From Sphingomonas sp. BT-65 (GTDB taxonomy: Bacteria > Pseudomonadota > Alphaproteobacteria > Sphingomonadales > Sphingomonadaceae): 64,000 bases of DNA. The notes under the pieces are model-generated. The model did not search any database, was not told where the DNA came from, and worked only from the letters and a program-made list of their open reading frames with translations. Every line of letters starts with the position of its first letter. The stretch's first letter is position 1. Where the stretch lies: contig NZ_JAPCIA010000001.1 in NCBI RefSeq assembly GCF_026107375.2, positions 620,001 to 684,000 of the forward strand, read 5' to 3'. Position numbers and translations under genes: made by a program. Positions 18,873 to 28,067 of the stretch are shown in pieces.

Positions 18873-20182
18873 GCGGCCCCGCGCCGCTGCGCCCAAGGCA
18901 GCAGGAACACCATCGCCGCGGCGATCAGCCCGCCCAGTCCCATCGTCAGCGACACCGCGAGCAGGCTGCTCCCGCTCGCGAACAGCGCGCCCGCGACCAC
19001 CGGCCCCACCGCCGATCCGCCGCGCCCCATGCCGATCACGAACCCCGTCCCGCTCGCGCGCAGCGCCGCGGGATAGGTTTGCGCCAGGATCGGATAGAGC
19101 CCGACCACGCCGGCATTGATGAAGAAGGCCGCGACCGCCGCGGTCAGCGACAGCCGGACCAGGTCTGCGCCCGCCAGCCCGAACGCGCCGATCGCGATGA
19201 ACCCGAGCAGCATCGCCCCGCCGACCAGCGGCCGCAAGTTGAAGCGCTGGCTGAGCAGCCCGATCAGCACCGCGCCGGTGAGGTTGCCGACATTGGCCCA
19301 CACCAGCGCCCGCCCGGCCTGCGCTGCGTCGAACCCCAGATCGACCACGATCTTCGGGATCCATTTCTGGATGTAGTAGAAGAACAGGATCTGCGCGAAA
19401 TACGCGATCGTCAGCAGGATGGTGATCCAGCGGAAATCGCGTGAGAAGAGCGAGAGGATCGACGGCCTGACCGTCTCCATCGGCACGGGGGGCAATGCGT
19501 CGGCCGGCGCATGGCCCAGCCGCACCAGCGTCCGGTTGACCGCCTCGAGCGCGCCCGCCGGCCGCCGCGCGATCAGCGATTCGATCGATTCGGGCAGGAA
19601 CAGCACCGCCAGCGGGATCATCGCCGCGCTCGCCACCCCGCCCAGCATGAACACCGACCGCCAATCCCCGGTCGAGGCGAGTAGCGCTGATGCGACCAGC
19701 CCGCCCAGGATCGCCCCGGTCGAATAGCCCGCGATGTTGAGCGCGACGTTGAGTCCTCGCCTCTTGTCGTTCGAGAACTCGGCGACCATCGCGCTGGTCG
19801 ACGACAGCATGCCCCCGATGCCGATTCCGGTGAGGAAGCGGATGACCGACAGCATCTCCACCCCGCTCGCGACCGTCGCCGCGAACATCCCCGCGGTCAT
19901 CACCGTCAGGCAGCCGAGGATCGTCGGCCGCCGCCCGATCCGGTCGGCGACGTTGCCGATCAGCACCGATCCCGCCGCCATGCCGAGCAGCTCCATCGAC
20001 AGCACGATGCCCAGCGTGGCCTTGTCGACGCCCCACTCGGCGGCGATCCCGGGCGCGGCGAAGCTGATCGCCAGCACGTCGAAGCCGTCCAATGCGTTGA
20101 GCGCGATGCACAAGGCCACCACCACGATCTGCAGCCGGTGCATCGGCGCAGCCGCAATCGCCGCGCGCGGGTCGTGGGTCAT
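18869..20182 (-). CDS. MFS transporter, aromatic acid:H+ symporter type
   Basis: Twelve-helix carrier of 437 aa. The signature DGFDVLAISFAAPGIAAEW in the first helix and the loop GNVADRIGRRPTIL (GxxxDrxGRR) place it near the AAHS group (PcaK, MhpT-like), which import aromatic or related organic acids. ATG at 20182. It lies 67 bp downstream of the IclR gene and in line with the SDR and aldehyde dehydrogenase genes, so it is probably the uptake step of that pathway. Confidence 0.88.
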   Translation of the reverse strand: MTHDPRAAIAAAPMHRLQIVVVALCIALNALDGFDVLAISFAAPGIAAEWGVDKATLGIVLSMELLGMAAGSVLIGNVADRIGRRPTILGCLTVMTAGMFAATVASGVEMLSVIRFLTGIGIGGMLSSTSAMVAEFSNDKRRGLNVALNIAGYSTGAILGGLVASALLASTGDWRSVFMLGGVASAAMIPLAVLFLPESIESLIARRPAGALEAVNRTLVRLGHAPADALPPVPMETVRPSILSLFSRDFRWITILLTIAYFAQILFFYYIQKWIPKIVVDLGFDAAQAGRALVWANVGNLTGAVLIGLLSQRFNLRPLVGGAMLLGFIAIGAFGLAGADLVRLSLTAAVAAFFINAGVVGLYPILAQTYPAALRASGTGFVIGMGRGGSAVGPVVAGALFASGSSLLAVSLTMGLGGLIAAAMVFLLPWAQRRGAA

Positions 20183-20249
20183 ATGCCTCTCCCGCCGGCC
20201 GCGGTCCGCAATGGCCGCCCGGTCGTTTCGTTGAGCCTGTGTGTTTGGC

Positions 20250-20987
20250 CTAGCCCAGCGTCGCGAGGTGCTTCGCGACGATCGCCGCCATCTCCGGTCG
20301 CCGCTCGAGGCAGCGTGACACCGGCCCCACCACCACCACCGACAGCCGCCGCTCGCTGCCCGGCAGCGCCATCGCGACACCCGCGAGGTCCGGCGTGTAT
20401 TCGATGTTGCTCTGGTGCCAGCCCATCGCCGCCGCCTCGGCCAGCCGCGCCTCGACCGCTTCCGGCCCCACCGGGGTGGTCGGCGCATAGGCGACGAAGT
20501 CGATCTTGCGGTAGAGCTTCTCGCGCTCCTCGCGCGGCATCTGCGCCAGCAGCGCGCGCCCCGCCGAGGTCGCGTGGATCGGCACCCGGTCGCCCACCTT
20601 GGCGAAGTAGCGCACCGGCTGGCGCGATTCCGCGACGTCGACGAAGGTCGCGAAGATCCCCGCCGGCGCCGCGATCGCCACCGTCTCGCCGGTCGCTTCC
20701 ATCAGGTCCTTCGCCAGCCGCTGGAATTTCGCGGGCAGCGGCTCTGCCGCCGTCACCGCCTCGGCCAGCACCAGCCAGCGCGGGCTCGGATAATAGGCGC
20801 CGCGCCCGCGCGGCTCGTAGAGATAGCCCATCGAAGCGAGCGTGCCGATCAGCTTGAACGTGCTCGATCGCGGCCAGCCTAACTCGTCGGCCATTTCGGC
20901 CGGCGTCGCCGGGCGCAGGCGGCGCGCGAAATACTCCAGCACTTCGAGCGCGTTGGCGGCCTGACGGACGGTGTTCATGCCCGCCAT
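20250..20987 (-). CDS. IclR-family transcriptional regulator
   Basis: About 245 aa. An N-terminal winged helix (RQAANALEVLEYFARR; TPAEMADELGWPRSSTFKLIGTLASMGYL) is followed by the IclR effector domain (YFAKVGDRVPIHATSAGRALLA, YAPTTPVGPEAVEARL). Start uncertain between ATG 20987 and ATG 20978; neither has a clear ribosome site. Located between the transporter and SDR genes on the same strand. IclR proteins commonly control aromatic or short-acid catabolism and are a candidate binder of the palindrome at 23309. Confidence 0.88.
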   Translation of the reverse strand: MAGMNTVRQAANALEVLEYFARRLRPATPAEMADELGWPRSSTFKLIGTLASMGYLYEPRGRGAYYPSPRWLVLAEAVTAAEPLPAKFQRLAKDLMEATGETVAIAAPAGIFATFVDVAESRQPVRYFAKVGDRVPIHATSAGRALLAQMPREEREKLYRKIDFVAYAPTTPVGPEAVEARLAEAAAMGWHQSNIEYTPDLAGVAMALPGSERRLSVVVVGPVSRCLERRPEMAAIVAKHLATLG

Positions 20988-21044
20988 ATGGCGCAAGCGC
21001 CGCGCCCGGAAAAGCGTCCTGCCTGTCCGGGCGCCGGGCCACGC

Positions 21045-21809
21045 TCAGCGCGCCGTAAAGCCGCCATCGACCGGCAGCGCCACGCCGGTGACGAAGCTCG
21101 CCTCGTCCGAAGCCAGCCACAATGCCGCATCGGCAATCTCCCCCGCCTGCACCAGCCGTCCCATCGGCACGTTCGCGATCAGCCTGGCCTCGTTCGCCGC
21201 CGCCTCCGCCGGGTCGCCGCTGCGTCCCGTGAAGCCGATCTTCATCGGCGTGTCGGCAAGCCCCGGACACACCACGTTGACGCGGATCTTGTCGGCGGCC
21301 AGCGCGAGCGCGAGGCTCTTGGTCAGCCCGACCACGCCCCATTTCGCGGCCGAGTAGATCGGGCTCATCATCGATCCGACCAGGCCCGAGACCGATGCGG
21401 TGAAGATGATCGAACCGCCGCCGCGCTCGCGCATGTACGGCGCGACCTGCCCCGCACCCAGCGCCGCCGCGGTGACGTTGAGGTCGATCGCCTTGCGATA
21501 GGCGTCGAGGTCCAAATCCTCGACCGACGCCGGCCCCGGCATCCCGGCATGCGCCCACAATATGTCCGCGCCGCCCAGCCATTCGGCCGCCGTATGAATG
21601 CTGCCCTTGGCGTCCGCGGGATCGAGCAGGTCGGCGGTGATGCCCGTCACCCTGTCCGCGCCGAACTCGGCGACCAGCGCGTCGAGCGCTTCGCGGTTGA
21701 CGTCGATCGCCGCCACCTTCGCCCCCTCGCGCACGAAGCGTTCGACCCCTGCGCGGCCCATGCCCGATGCGGCGGCGGTGACGATGGCGAGCTTGCCGTT
21801 CAGGCGCAT
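21045..21809 (-). CDS. Short-chain dehydrogenase/reductase
   Basis: Classical SDR of 254 aa: TAAASGMGRAG cofactor loop (TGxxxGxG variant, residues 11-21), a DILWAHAG segment replacing NNAG, catalytic Ser in FTASVSGLVG, and YSAAK as YxxxK. The C-terminal FVTGVALPVDGGF is typical. ATG at 21809 follows AGGAAG. It starts 10 bp after the aldehyde dehydrogenase stop, so they form an operon: alcohol to aldehyde/ketone to acid is the inferred sequence. Substrate unknown. Confidence 0.9.
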   Translation of the reverse strand: MRLNGKLAIVTAAASGMGRAGVERFVREGAKVAAIDVNREALDALVAEFGADRVTGITADLLDPADAKGSIHTAAEWLGGADILWAHAGMPGPASVEDLDLDAYRKAIDLNVTAAALGAGQVAPYMRERGGGSIIFTASVSGLVGSMMSPIYSAAKWGVVGLTKSLALALAADKIRVNVVCPGLADTPMKIGFTGRSGDPAEAAANEARLIANVPMGRLVQAGEIADAALWLASDEASFVTGVALPVDGGFTAR

Positions 21810-21819
21810 GTCTTCTTCC

Positions 21820-23301
21820 TCAAGCAGCGAAGGGATCGGGGAACTTCCCCGTGGTCGAAACAATGGTGGTCTTGGTCTCGAGGAACGGATCGAGCCCCTC
21901 GATCCCGTTCTCGCGGCCCCAGCCGCTCGCCTTCACCCCGCCATAGGGGGTGGACCAGCGGATGTAGCGATAGGTGTTGACCCACACCATGCCGGCCTGG
22001 ATCCGCGCAGCGACGCGATGCGCGCGCCCGGTATCGCCCGACCACAGCCCGGCGGCGAGGCCGTAGGGCGTCGAATTGGCGATCGCGACTGCTTCGTCCT
22101 CGCCCTCGAACGACATGATCGCGGCGACCGGCCCGAAAATCTCCTCCTGCGCAATCCGCATGTTCGCCGAGACCCCCGCGAACACCGTCGGCTCGACGAA
22201 ATAGCCGCCCGAGAGGCCATCGCGGTCGATCCGGCTCCCGCCCGTGACCAGCTCGGCACCCTCGTCCCGGCCGATGCCGACATAGGACAGAGTCTTGTCG
22301 AGCTGCTGCGCATGCGCCTGCGGCCCCATATGCGTCGCGGGGTCGAGCGGCATGCCGACCCGCACTCGCCCGGCGCGCTCGCGAAACGCCTCGACCACGC
22401 GATCATAAATCGAGCGCTCGACCAGCACGCGGCTCCCCAACGCGCAGCTCTGCCCGCACAATGCCCAGGCCGATCCGGTCGCGGCATTGAGCGCGTTCTC
22501 GATATCGGCGTCGGCGAAGATGATGTGCGGCGCCTTGCCGCCCAGCTCGAAGGTGCAGCGAGTCAGCGTATCCGCCCCCGCCTTCAGGATCGCCTTCGCG
22601 GTCGATCCCTCGCCGGTGAAGCTGATCTTGGCGACATCGGGATGCTCGACCAGCCGCGCGCCTGCCACCGTCCCGTCGCCCGGCACGACATTGACCACGC
22701 CCGGTGGAAATCCCGCCGCCTCGAACAGCTTCGCCAGCGCGAGCGACGAAGCCGGCGTCGATTCCGCGGGCTTCAACACCACCGTGCATCCCGCCGCCAG
22801 CGCAGGGCCGAGCTTCCACGCCGCCGCCATCATCGGCACGTTCCACGGCGTGATCGCCCCGACCACGCCGACCGGATGGCGCGTGGTGAAGGCATGGACG
22901 CTGTCGTCCATCGGGATGGTGCGCCCGCCCAGCTTGTCGGCGAGCGAGGCGAACCAGTGATAATATTGCGCGTGCAGACCGATATCGCCGCGCGATTCCC
23001 GCACCGCCCGGCCATTGTCGCGCGTCTCGATCTGCGCGAGCGCGTCGACCTGCGTCGTATAGAGATCGGCGAATTTCCGAAGCAGCGCGGCGCGCTCCCA
23101 CGGCGGCATCTTGCGCCAGGGACCCTCGAACGCCGTCTTCGCGGCGGCCACCGCGCGGTCGATATCTGCCGTCCCGCCGTACACGACATCGCCCCACGGC
23201 TCGCCCGTCGCCGGATCGATGCTCGGCCGCATGCCGCCATCAATCGGCGCCACCCATTCCCCGCCGATGAATAGCCTGTCGAACGTAAATCCGTCGAGCA
23301 T
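21820..23301 (-). CDS. NAD(P)+-dependent aldehyde dehydrogenase
   Basis: Protein of 493 aa of the ALDH superfamily. Conserved elements are TPWNVPMM (151-158), LKPAESTP (176-183), general base Glu252 in FELGGKAPH, nucleophile Cys286 in GQSCALGSR and EEIFGPV near 385. ATG at 23301 has GGAG five bases upstream. A perfect 8-bp palindrome overlaps this ribosome site (23309-23328). First gene of the set with the SDR, IclR and transporter genes. Confidence 0.93.
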   Translation of the reverse strand: MLDGFTFDRLFIGGEWVAPIDGGMRPSIDPATGEPWGDVVYGGTADIDRAVAAAKTAFEGPWRKMPPWERAALLRKFADLYTTQVDALAQIETRDNGRAVRESRGDIGLHAQYYHWFASLADKLGGRTIPMDDSVHAFTTRHPVGVVGAITPWNVPMMAAAWKLGPALAAGCTVVLKPAESTPASSLALAKLFEAAGFPPGVVNVVPGDGTVAGARLVEHPDVAKISFTGEGSTAKAILKAGADTLTRCTFELGGKAPHIIFADADIENALNAATGSAWALCGQSCALGSRVLVERSIYDRVVEAFRERAGRVRVGMPLDPATHMGPQAHAQQLDKTLSYVGIGRDEGAELVTGGSRIDRDGLSGGYFVEPTVFAGVSANMRIAQEEIFGPVAAIMSFEGEDEAVAIANSTPYGLAAGLWSGDTGRAHRVAARIQAGMVWVNTYRYIRWSTPYGGVKASGWGRENGIEGLDPFLETKTTIVSTTGKFPDPFAA

Positions 23302-23308
23302 CCCGACT

Positions 23309-23328
23309 CCATAAATTTCTATTTATGG
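23309..23328. promoter_or_regulatory. Perfect AT-rich palindrome in the ALDH/CaiB divergent region
   Basis: CCATAAAT-TTCT-ATTTATGG is a perfect 8-bp inverted repeat, strikingly AT-rich in a GC-rich context. One arm overlaps the Shine-Dalgarno region of the leftward aldehyde dehydrogenase. Likely an operator for a dimeric repressor; the IclR protein nearby is one candidate. Confidence 0.55.
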
Positions 23329-23377
23329 ACACATTAGTCTCTGCGTATGAATTTAAGTCAAGAAGGAGAGACGGGTA

Positions 23378-23901
23378 ATGCTGCCGCTGCTGGAGGGGAT
23401 TCGGGTCGAGGTCGGCGCGGTGGTGCTCGGCACCTATGCAGGGCAGATCCTCGCCGACTTGGGCGCGGGGTGATCAAGGTCGAGCCGCTCGAAGGCGACA
23501 TCGCCTGCAACGCCCACTCCTCGGGCAGCGGCGGCGGCGCGCTGTTCGTGAACAACAAGCGCATGCTCGCGCTCGACCTCAAGGCGCCCGCAGACCGCGC
23601 CGCGCTGGCCCGGCTGATCGGCACCGCCGACGTCCTCTTCCACAACATGCGCATCGACGCCGCCAAGCGGTTCGGCCTCGGCTTCGACGCGGCCGCGGCG
23701 ATCAACCCGCGCATCGTCCATTGCGCCGCGATCGGCTTCGGCCCTCGCGGCCCCTATCGCGACCGACCGGCGTTCAACGACATCATCCAGGCGACGAGCA
23801 GCATCGCAACCTCACCTGGCATCGCCCCGCGCGGGGCGGAATGCGGGTTCGACGAGGACGAGATCGAGGCGCTGATTGCTGGTGGCATCGCTAACGGCTG
23901 A
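23378..23901 (+). pseudogene. CaiB/BaiF (family III) CoA-transferase remnant, frameshifted and internally deleted
   Basis: ATG at 23378 follows AAGGAGAG and encodes MLPLLEGIRVEVGAVVLG..., the family N-terminus. The frame breaks at about 23470: GCGGGGTGATC stands where GCG-GAG-GTG-ATC is expected, a one-base loss giving TGA. The shifted frame continues with KVEPLEGD, NNKRMLALDLK, LFHNMRIDAA and IVHCAAIGFGPRG. It then jumps from DIIQATSS... to ECGFDEDEIEALIAGG, which is the C-terminal tail. Compared with the intact paralog at 43490-44713, roughly 230 residues are missing. The 3' end overlaps the convergent hydrolase by 11 bp. Confidence 0.88.
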
Positions 23902-24841
23902 GCCGCCCCGCCACGAACGCCGCCCCGTCGGCGATCCCCTGGCGCGCCACCGCCGCAACCGACATCGCCTCGAGGAAGCTGTGCGTCGCGCCGGTATAGA
24001 CGATGGCGTCGGTCGCCACGCCGGCAACCCGCAGCCGCGCCACCATCGCCAGCGACTGCTCGGTCAGCAGGTCGCATTCGGGAATCACCAGCAGTACTCG
24101 CGGCAATCCGGCGAGATCCGCCAGCAACGGACACGCCATCGGATCGCTGCGCTCGCGCTCGAAGTCGGTCAGGTAGTTGGCATAATAGGCCACCGCCTCA
24201 GCGCGATCCATGATTGACCCTGGCCCGCCGAACGCCGCCTCCGCCGCATCCGACACCGCGGTCGAGAAATAGCCGTAGTTGGACAGGATACCCCGAACGA
24301 TCCCGCCTTCGCCGCGATCCCGTAGCCGCAGCGCGGTGGCGAAGGACAGGTTGGCCCCCGCCGAATCCCCGCCTATCGCGAGTCTGCCCGGGTCGATCCC
24401 CAGCTCCGCCCCATGGTCCCTGAGCCACAGCATCAGCGCCTCGATCCGGTCGAGCGCCACCGGATATTTATGCTCGGGCGACAATGGATACTCGACCCCG
24501 ATCACCGCGAACCCGCCCGCTGCCGCATATTCGCGCATCAGCCGGTCGTGCGTGTCGATCGAGAACAAGGTGAACCCGCCGCCGTGCAAATACACCAGCG
24601 CAGGGGCCGGCTCGGCCATCCCCAAGGGGAAATGCACCCGCACATGCAGCTGGCCCGCGCCCGGATCGAACACTCGCTCGATCGTCCGCGCCATCTCCGG
24701 CCCGCCCTGGGCCCAGCGCGCCCGCACCGCCTCGCACACCGCGCGCTGCCCGGGGAAGTCGAGCGTGTCGAACGGAGGATGCTGTGTCCAGCGCGCCTTC
24801 ATCTCGGCCAGGAACGCCGCGATCTCCGGGTCGAGCGTCAC
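23891..24841 (-). CDS. Alpha/beta hydrolase, hormone-sensitive-lipase family
   Basis: Esterase-like protein of 316 aa. The oxyanion motif HGGGF (LVYLHGGGFTLF), nucleophile elbow GDSAGAN, and late acid and His regions (VIPECDLLTEQS; GATHSFLEAMS) are all present. The start is GTG at 24841, overlapping the preceding stop by four bases (GTGA). It ends the long leftward operon headed by PaiB. Acts on small carboxyl esters in related enzymes; substrate unknown. Confidence 0.9.
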   Translation of the reverse strand: MTLDPEIAAFLAEMKARWTQHPPFDTLDFPGQRAVCEAVRARWAQGGPEMARTIERVFDPGAGQLHVRVHFPLGMAEPAPALVYLHGGGFTLFSIDTHDRLMREYAAAGGFAVIGVEYPLSPEHKYPVALDRIEALMLWLRDHGAELGIDPGRLAIGGDSAGANLSFATALRLRDRGEGGIVRGILSNYGYFSTAVSDAAEAAFGGPGSIMDRAEAVAYYANYLTDFERERSDPMACPLLADLAGLPRVLLVIPECDLLTEQSLAMVARLRVAGVATDAIVYTGATHSFLEAMSVAAVARQGIADGAAFVAGRLSR

Positions 24842-27800
24842 TTGACCGGCAGCCACTGCGCGTCCTTGGCTCGTGCGAACCACGGCGTCGGGAGCTTGCG
24901 CGCCACCGGCCACAGTTCGTCGAGCGTGTCGGCATCGAACAGCTGCCCGCCGCGCATCACCAGCTTCACCGATCGCGTGTTGCGGATATCCGCCACCGGA
25001 TCGCGGTCGAACACCACCAGATCGGCGTACTTGCCCGCCTCCAGCGTCCCCATGTCCTGCAATCGCCCGATCGTCTCCGCCGCGCCTGCCGTCGCCGCGT
25101 GCAGAACCACCATCGGCGTCATCCCGCCCAGCGTGTGCGCCTCCATCTCGTAGTGGAAACCGATCCCCGGCTCGTCGCCATGCGATCCCATGCCGACGAG
25201 CGCGCCGCTCTCCGCGAGTCGTCTCACATCCGCCGCCAGCACCGGCATGCGCGACGCATCGAGCGAACCCCATTCGCGATGCCCAAGCTTGTGCGCGATC
25301 GCCGGCGGCGACCAGAAGCGCTTCACCTTCGCGTCCAGCGCCGGATCGTATTTCGCGACATAATAGTGCCGCCCCGCCGGTCCACTGGTGTTGACCAGCA
25401 ACGTCGAGACATAGCTGGTCCGCGTCAGTGCATAGAGCTTGAGCACATCCTCCTGCAGCGGCGCGACCGGCAGCGCATGCTCGTTCCCGGCATAGCCGTC
25501 GAGGATCTGGGTCAGGATCAGCTTGGGGTTGTGGCTCCCCTCGGTCGTTGGGACGATGCCTTGCTCGCGCGCGGCCATCGCGATCCATTGCCGCACCGTG
25601 CGGCTCTCGCCACGATACTGTTTGATGTTCCTGAGGCCCCAGGCCTCGCGATAGCGCCGCAGGATCGCTCGCGCTTCGTCGAGCGACGCGATCCGCTCCT
25701 TGGAGAACAGCGCCGGCCCGGTCGAGCGCAGGCGCGGCCCCACGATCAGTCCGGCGTCGACCAGGTCCTGATAGGCCACCTGATCGATCCCCAGCGTCGA
25801 GGGATCGAACGAGGTCGTAACGCCATAGGCCAGCCGCGCGCGCAGCCCCCATTCCTCGTACGAAATGACGTTGCGCCGTACGCCGCCGATATGATCGTGA
25901 TCATCTATGAACCCCGGCGCGACCGTCTTGCCGCCAAGCTCGCGCACGGGCGTCCCGGCCGGCACCGCGAAGCTCCCGCGCGGTCCGATCGCGGCGATGC
26001 GGTCGCCGGTGATCAGGATGTCGGCGTCGCCGATCACCTTGTCCCCGCCGGCCATCGTCAGCGCGCGCGCTCCCCGCAGCAACAAGCTTCCGGCAGGCCG
26101 GGCACGCGGCAACTCAGCGACAAGTTCAACATGCCTCTTCGGCACCGTCGCGCCCGCATCAGGCAGCACCTGCACGAAATTCCCGACCGACCAGATCAGG
26201 CTCCCGTCGGCGCGCCAGTCGAAAAAGTCGGCGCCCAGGTCGGTCACGCGCCGTCCCGGATTGCTCGGCGCGGTCAGGTCGATCTCGACCTTGGGATCGG
26301 CGGGCGTGGGAATGACATAGAGCTGCTCGCTGGTCTGCGCCGCGATCCATTTGCCGTCTGGGCTGATGCGCATGTCGTCGACGGTCGCGAGCAGATCGGT
26401 GAAATAATAGCCCTGCGCCTTGACCATCGCGGCGCGGCGCCTCGCGCCAGACGCCAAATCCACCGCCGCCAGCCCGTCGTCGCTCATCACATACGCAGTG
26501 CCTGGCTGTTCATTCACGAAATGCGGCTTCTGCCCGAGCCGTCCGCTGGTTACCACGCGCGCCGCCCCGCCGCCCGCCGGAATCGCCACCAGTTCGCCCG
26601 GCCGCACCGTCCCGAACTCGAAGCTCGTCTGCTGCCGCGCCGCCGCGGGGGAACGCACCGCGAGGATCGTCCTGCCGTCGGGCGTGAAGGCCGGATGCGT
26701 GTAGAAGGCCGAAACGTCGCTCACCTTGACCGGTTTGCCCGATCCGTCGACGGCCACCGTCCATACCGCCCCGCCCGCGCCCTCGCTCCACGTCACATAG
26801 GCGATCCGCTTGCCGTCGGGACTCCAGCCCGGCAGCGACGGCGGGTCGCCCGCGATCGGCAACCGCATTGCCGCACCACCGTCGAGCGGCCGCACATAGA
26901 TGCTCCCAAGCGCCGCGAATGCCACGCGCTTGCCGTCGGGCGAGGGAGTCGTCCCCTGCGGCAGTTTCGCCCGCACCACGCCGGTCTCCTCGCGAAAGCC
27001 GATCCGCGTGCCCGGCCCCACCTCGAGATCGAGCTTCGCGGTGAACGGAATGCGCGTTGCCGCCGATCCGTCGACCGGTCGCCGCTCGATCTTGCCGTTC
27101 ACCGCGATCAGGATCGCCTTGCCGTCGGGGGTGAAGGTGTAGCGCGGGATCAGGTCCATCCATGCCGCGCCGTTCATCAGGTCGAGCGGCGCCGCACCGA
27201 GATCGCGATCCACTCCCGTCGCCAGCTCGCGCACGCGCAGCCGCGTCTGCGCCATGCGCCGCGAGGCATAGGCGAGCAGCCTGCCGTCGGGCGAAATCGC
27301 CGGGCGAAAGAAGGTCTCGCCCCCCGCCTCGCGCCCGCCCGAGCTGCCGATCACCGTCTCCTCCGCCCCGCTCGCCAGATCGCGCCGCATGATCGTCCAC
27401 GGCACCGGCTCATCGAACGACAAGTCACCTACCCGCCGCGCGAAATAGAGCCACTTGCCGTCCTTCGACGCAGCCGCGCTGAGCGTGCTCTGCCAGGCCG
27501 AGCGCGGCGCATCGGGTTTGAGCTTGGCCGGCGCGACCAGCTCGCCCGGCCCGCCGTCCACCGCATGCTTCCACAACTCGTAGCGGTCCCAGCGGATGCG
27601 GTAGCGGCTCACATAGACATGCTTGCCGTCCGCGCTCCATTCGGGCGAGGTGCGCACCGCCCCCTCATCCTCGTCGGTAATCCGCCGCGCCCCACTCCCG
27701 TCCGCGCGCACGATCCAGACATTGTCGCCGCCCGAGCGGTCGCTGACATAGGCGATCCACTTGCCGTCGGGCGAGAAGACCGGCTGCACCTCGAACGCGA

Positions 27801-28029
27801 TGCCCTGCGCGATCGGCACCGCGCGCCCGCCGCTCGCCGGCATCGCGTAGAGCTCGCCCAGCATGTCGAACAGGATCGTCTTCCCGTCGGGCGAGACCGC
27901 CAGCGACATGAAGCTGCCGCTCGACACCTCGTAGCTCAGCGTGCGGCGGTCCTTCATCGGCAGCGCGTCGTCGGCCAGCGCCGGCATCGCGAACGCGATC
28001 ATCGACACCAGGCCCAATACGCGCTTCAT
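24838..28029 (-). CDS. TolB-like beta-propeller fused to amidohydrolase, exported
   Basis: Large protein of 1063 aa with signal peptide (MKRVLGLVSMIAFAMPALA). Residues about 45-640 are a WD40/PD40-type propeller: SPDGKTILFDM, SPDGKWIAYVSDRSGGDN, SADGKHVYVSR and about ten further S/xPDGK repeats. A C-terminal amidohydrolase follows, with metal motif HDH in VAPGFIDDHDHIGG and a later PGIGFHYEMEAHTLGGM segment. Such fusions are secreted peptidase-like hydrolases of unproven substrate. ATG at 28029 follows GGGAG; the gene is 38 bp after proC and overlaps the next gene by GTGA. Confidence 0.9.
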   Translation of the reverse strand: MKRVLGLVSMIAFAMPALADDALPMKDRRTLSYEVSSGSFMSLAVSPDGKTILFDMLGELYAMPASGGRAVPIAQGIAFEVQPVFSPDGKWIAYVSDRSGGDNVWIVRADGSGARRITDEDEGAVRTSPEWSADGKHVYVSRYRIRWDRYELWKHAVDGGPGELVAPAKLKPDAPRSAWQSTLSAAASKDGKWLYFARRVGDLSFDEPVPWTIMRRDLASGAEETVIGSSGGREAGGETFFRPAISPDGRLLAYASRRMAQTRLRVRELATGVDRDLGAAPLDLMNGAAWMDLIPRYTFTPDGKAILIAVNGKIERRPVDGSAATRIPFTAKLDLEVGPGTRIGFREETGVVRAKLPQGTTPSPDGKRVAFAALGSIYVRPLDGGAAMRLPIAGDPPSLPGWSPDGKRIAYVTWSEGAGGAVWTVAVDGSGKPVKVSDVSAFYTHPAFTPDGRTILAVRSPAAARQQTSFEFGTVRPGELVAIPAGGGAARVVTSGRLGQKPHFVNEQPGTAYVMSDDGLAAVDLASGARRRAAMVKAQGYYFTDLLATVDDMRISPDGKWIAAQTSEQLYVIPTPADPKVEIDLTAPSNPGRRVTDLGADFFDWRADGSLIWSVGNFVQVLPDAGATVPKRHVELVAELPRARPAGSLLLRGARALTMAGGDKVIGDADILITGDRIAAIGPRGSFAVPAGTPVRELGGKTVAPGFIDDHDHIGGVRRNVISYEEWGLRARLAYGVTTSFDPSTLGIDQVAYQDLVDAGLIVGPRLRSTGPALFSKERIASLDEARAILRRYREAWGLRNIKQYRGESRTVRQWIAMAAREQGIVPTTEGSHNPKLILTQILDGYAGNEHALPVAPLQEDVLKLYALTRTSYVSTLLVNTSGPAGRHYYVAKYDPALDAKVKRFWSPPAIAHKLGHREWGSLDASRMPVLAADVRRLAESGALVGMGSHGDEPGIGFHYEMEAHTLGGMTPMVVLHAATAGAAETIGRLQDMGTLEAGKYADLVVFDRDPVADIRNTRSVKLVMRGGQLFDADTLDELWPVARKLPTPWFARAKDAQWLPVK

Positions 28030-28067
28030 ACCCAACTCCCGCCGAATGATCTCGACTCCCCGCGCTG

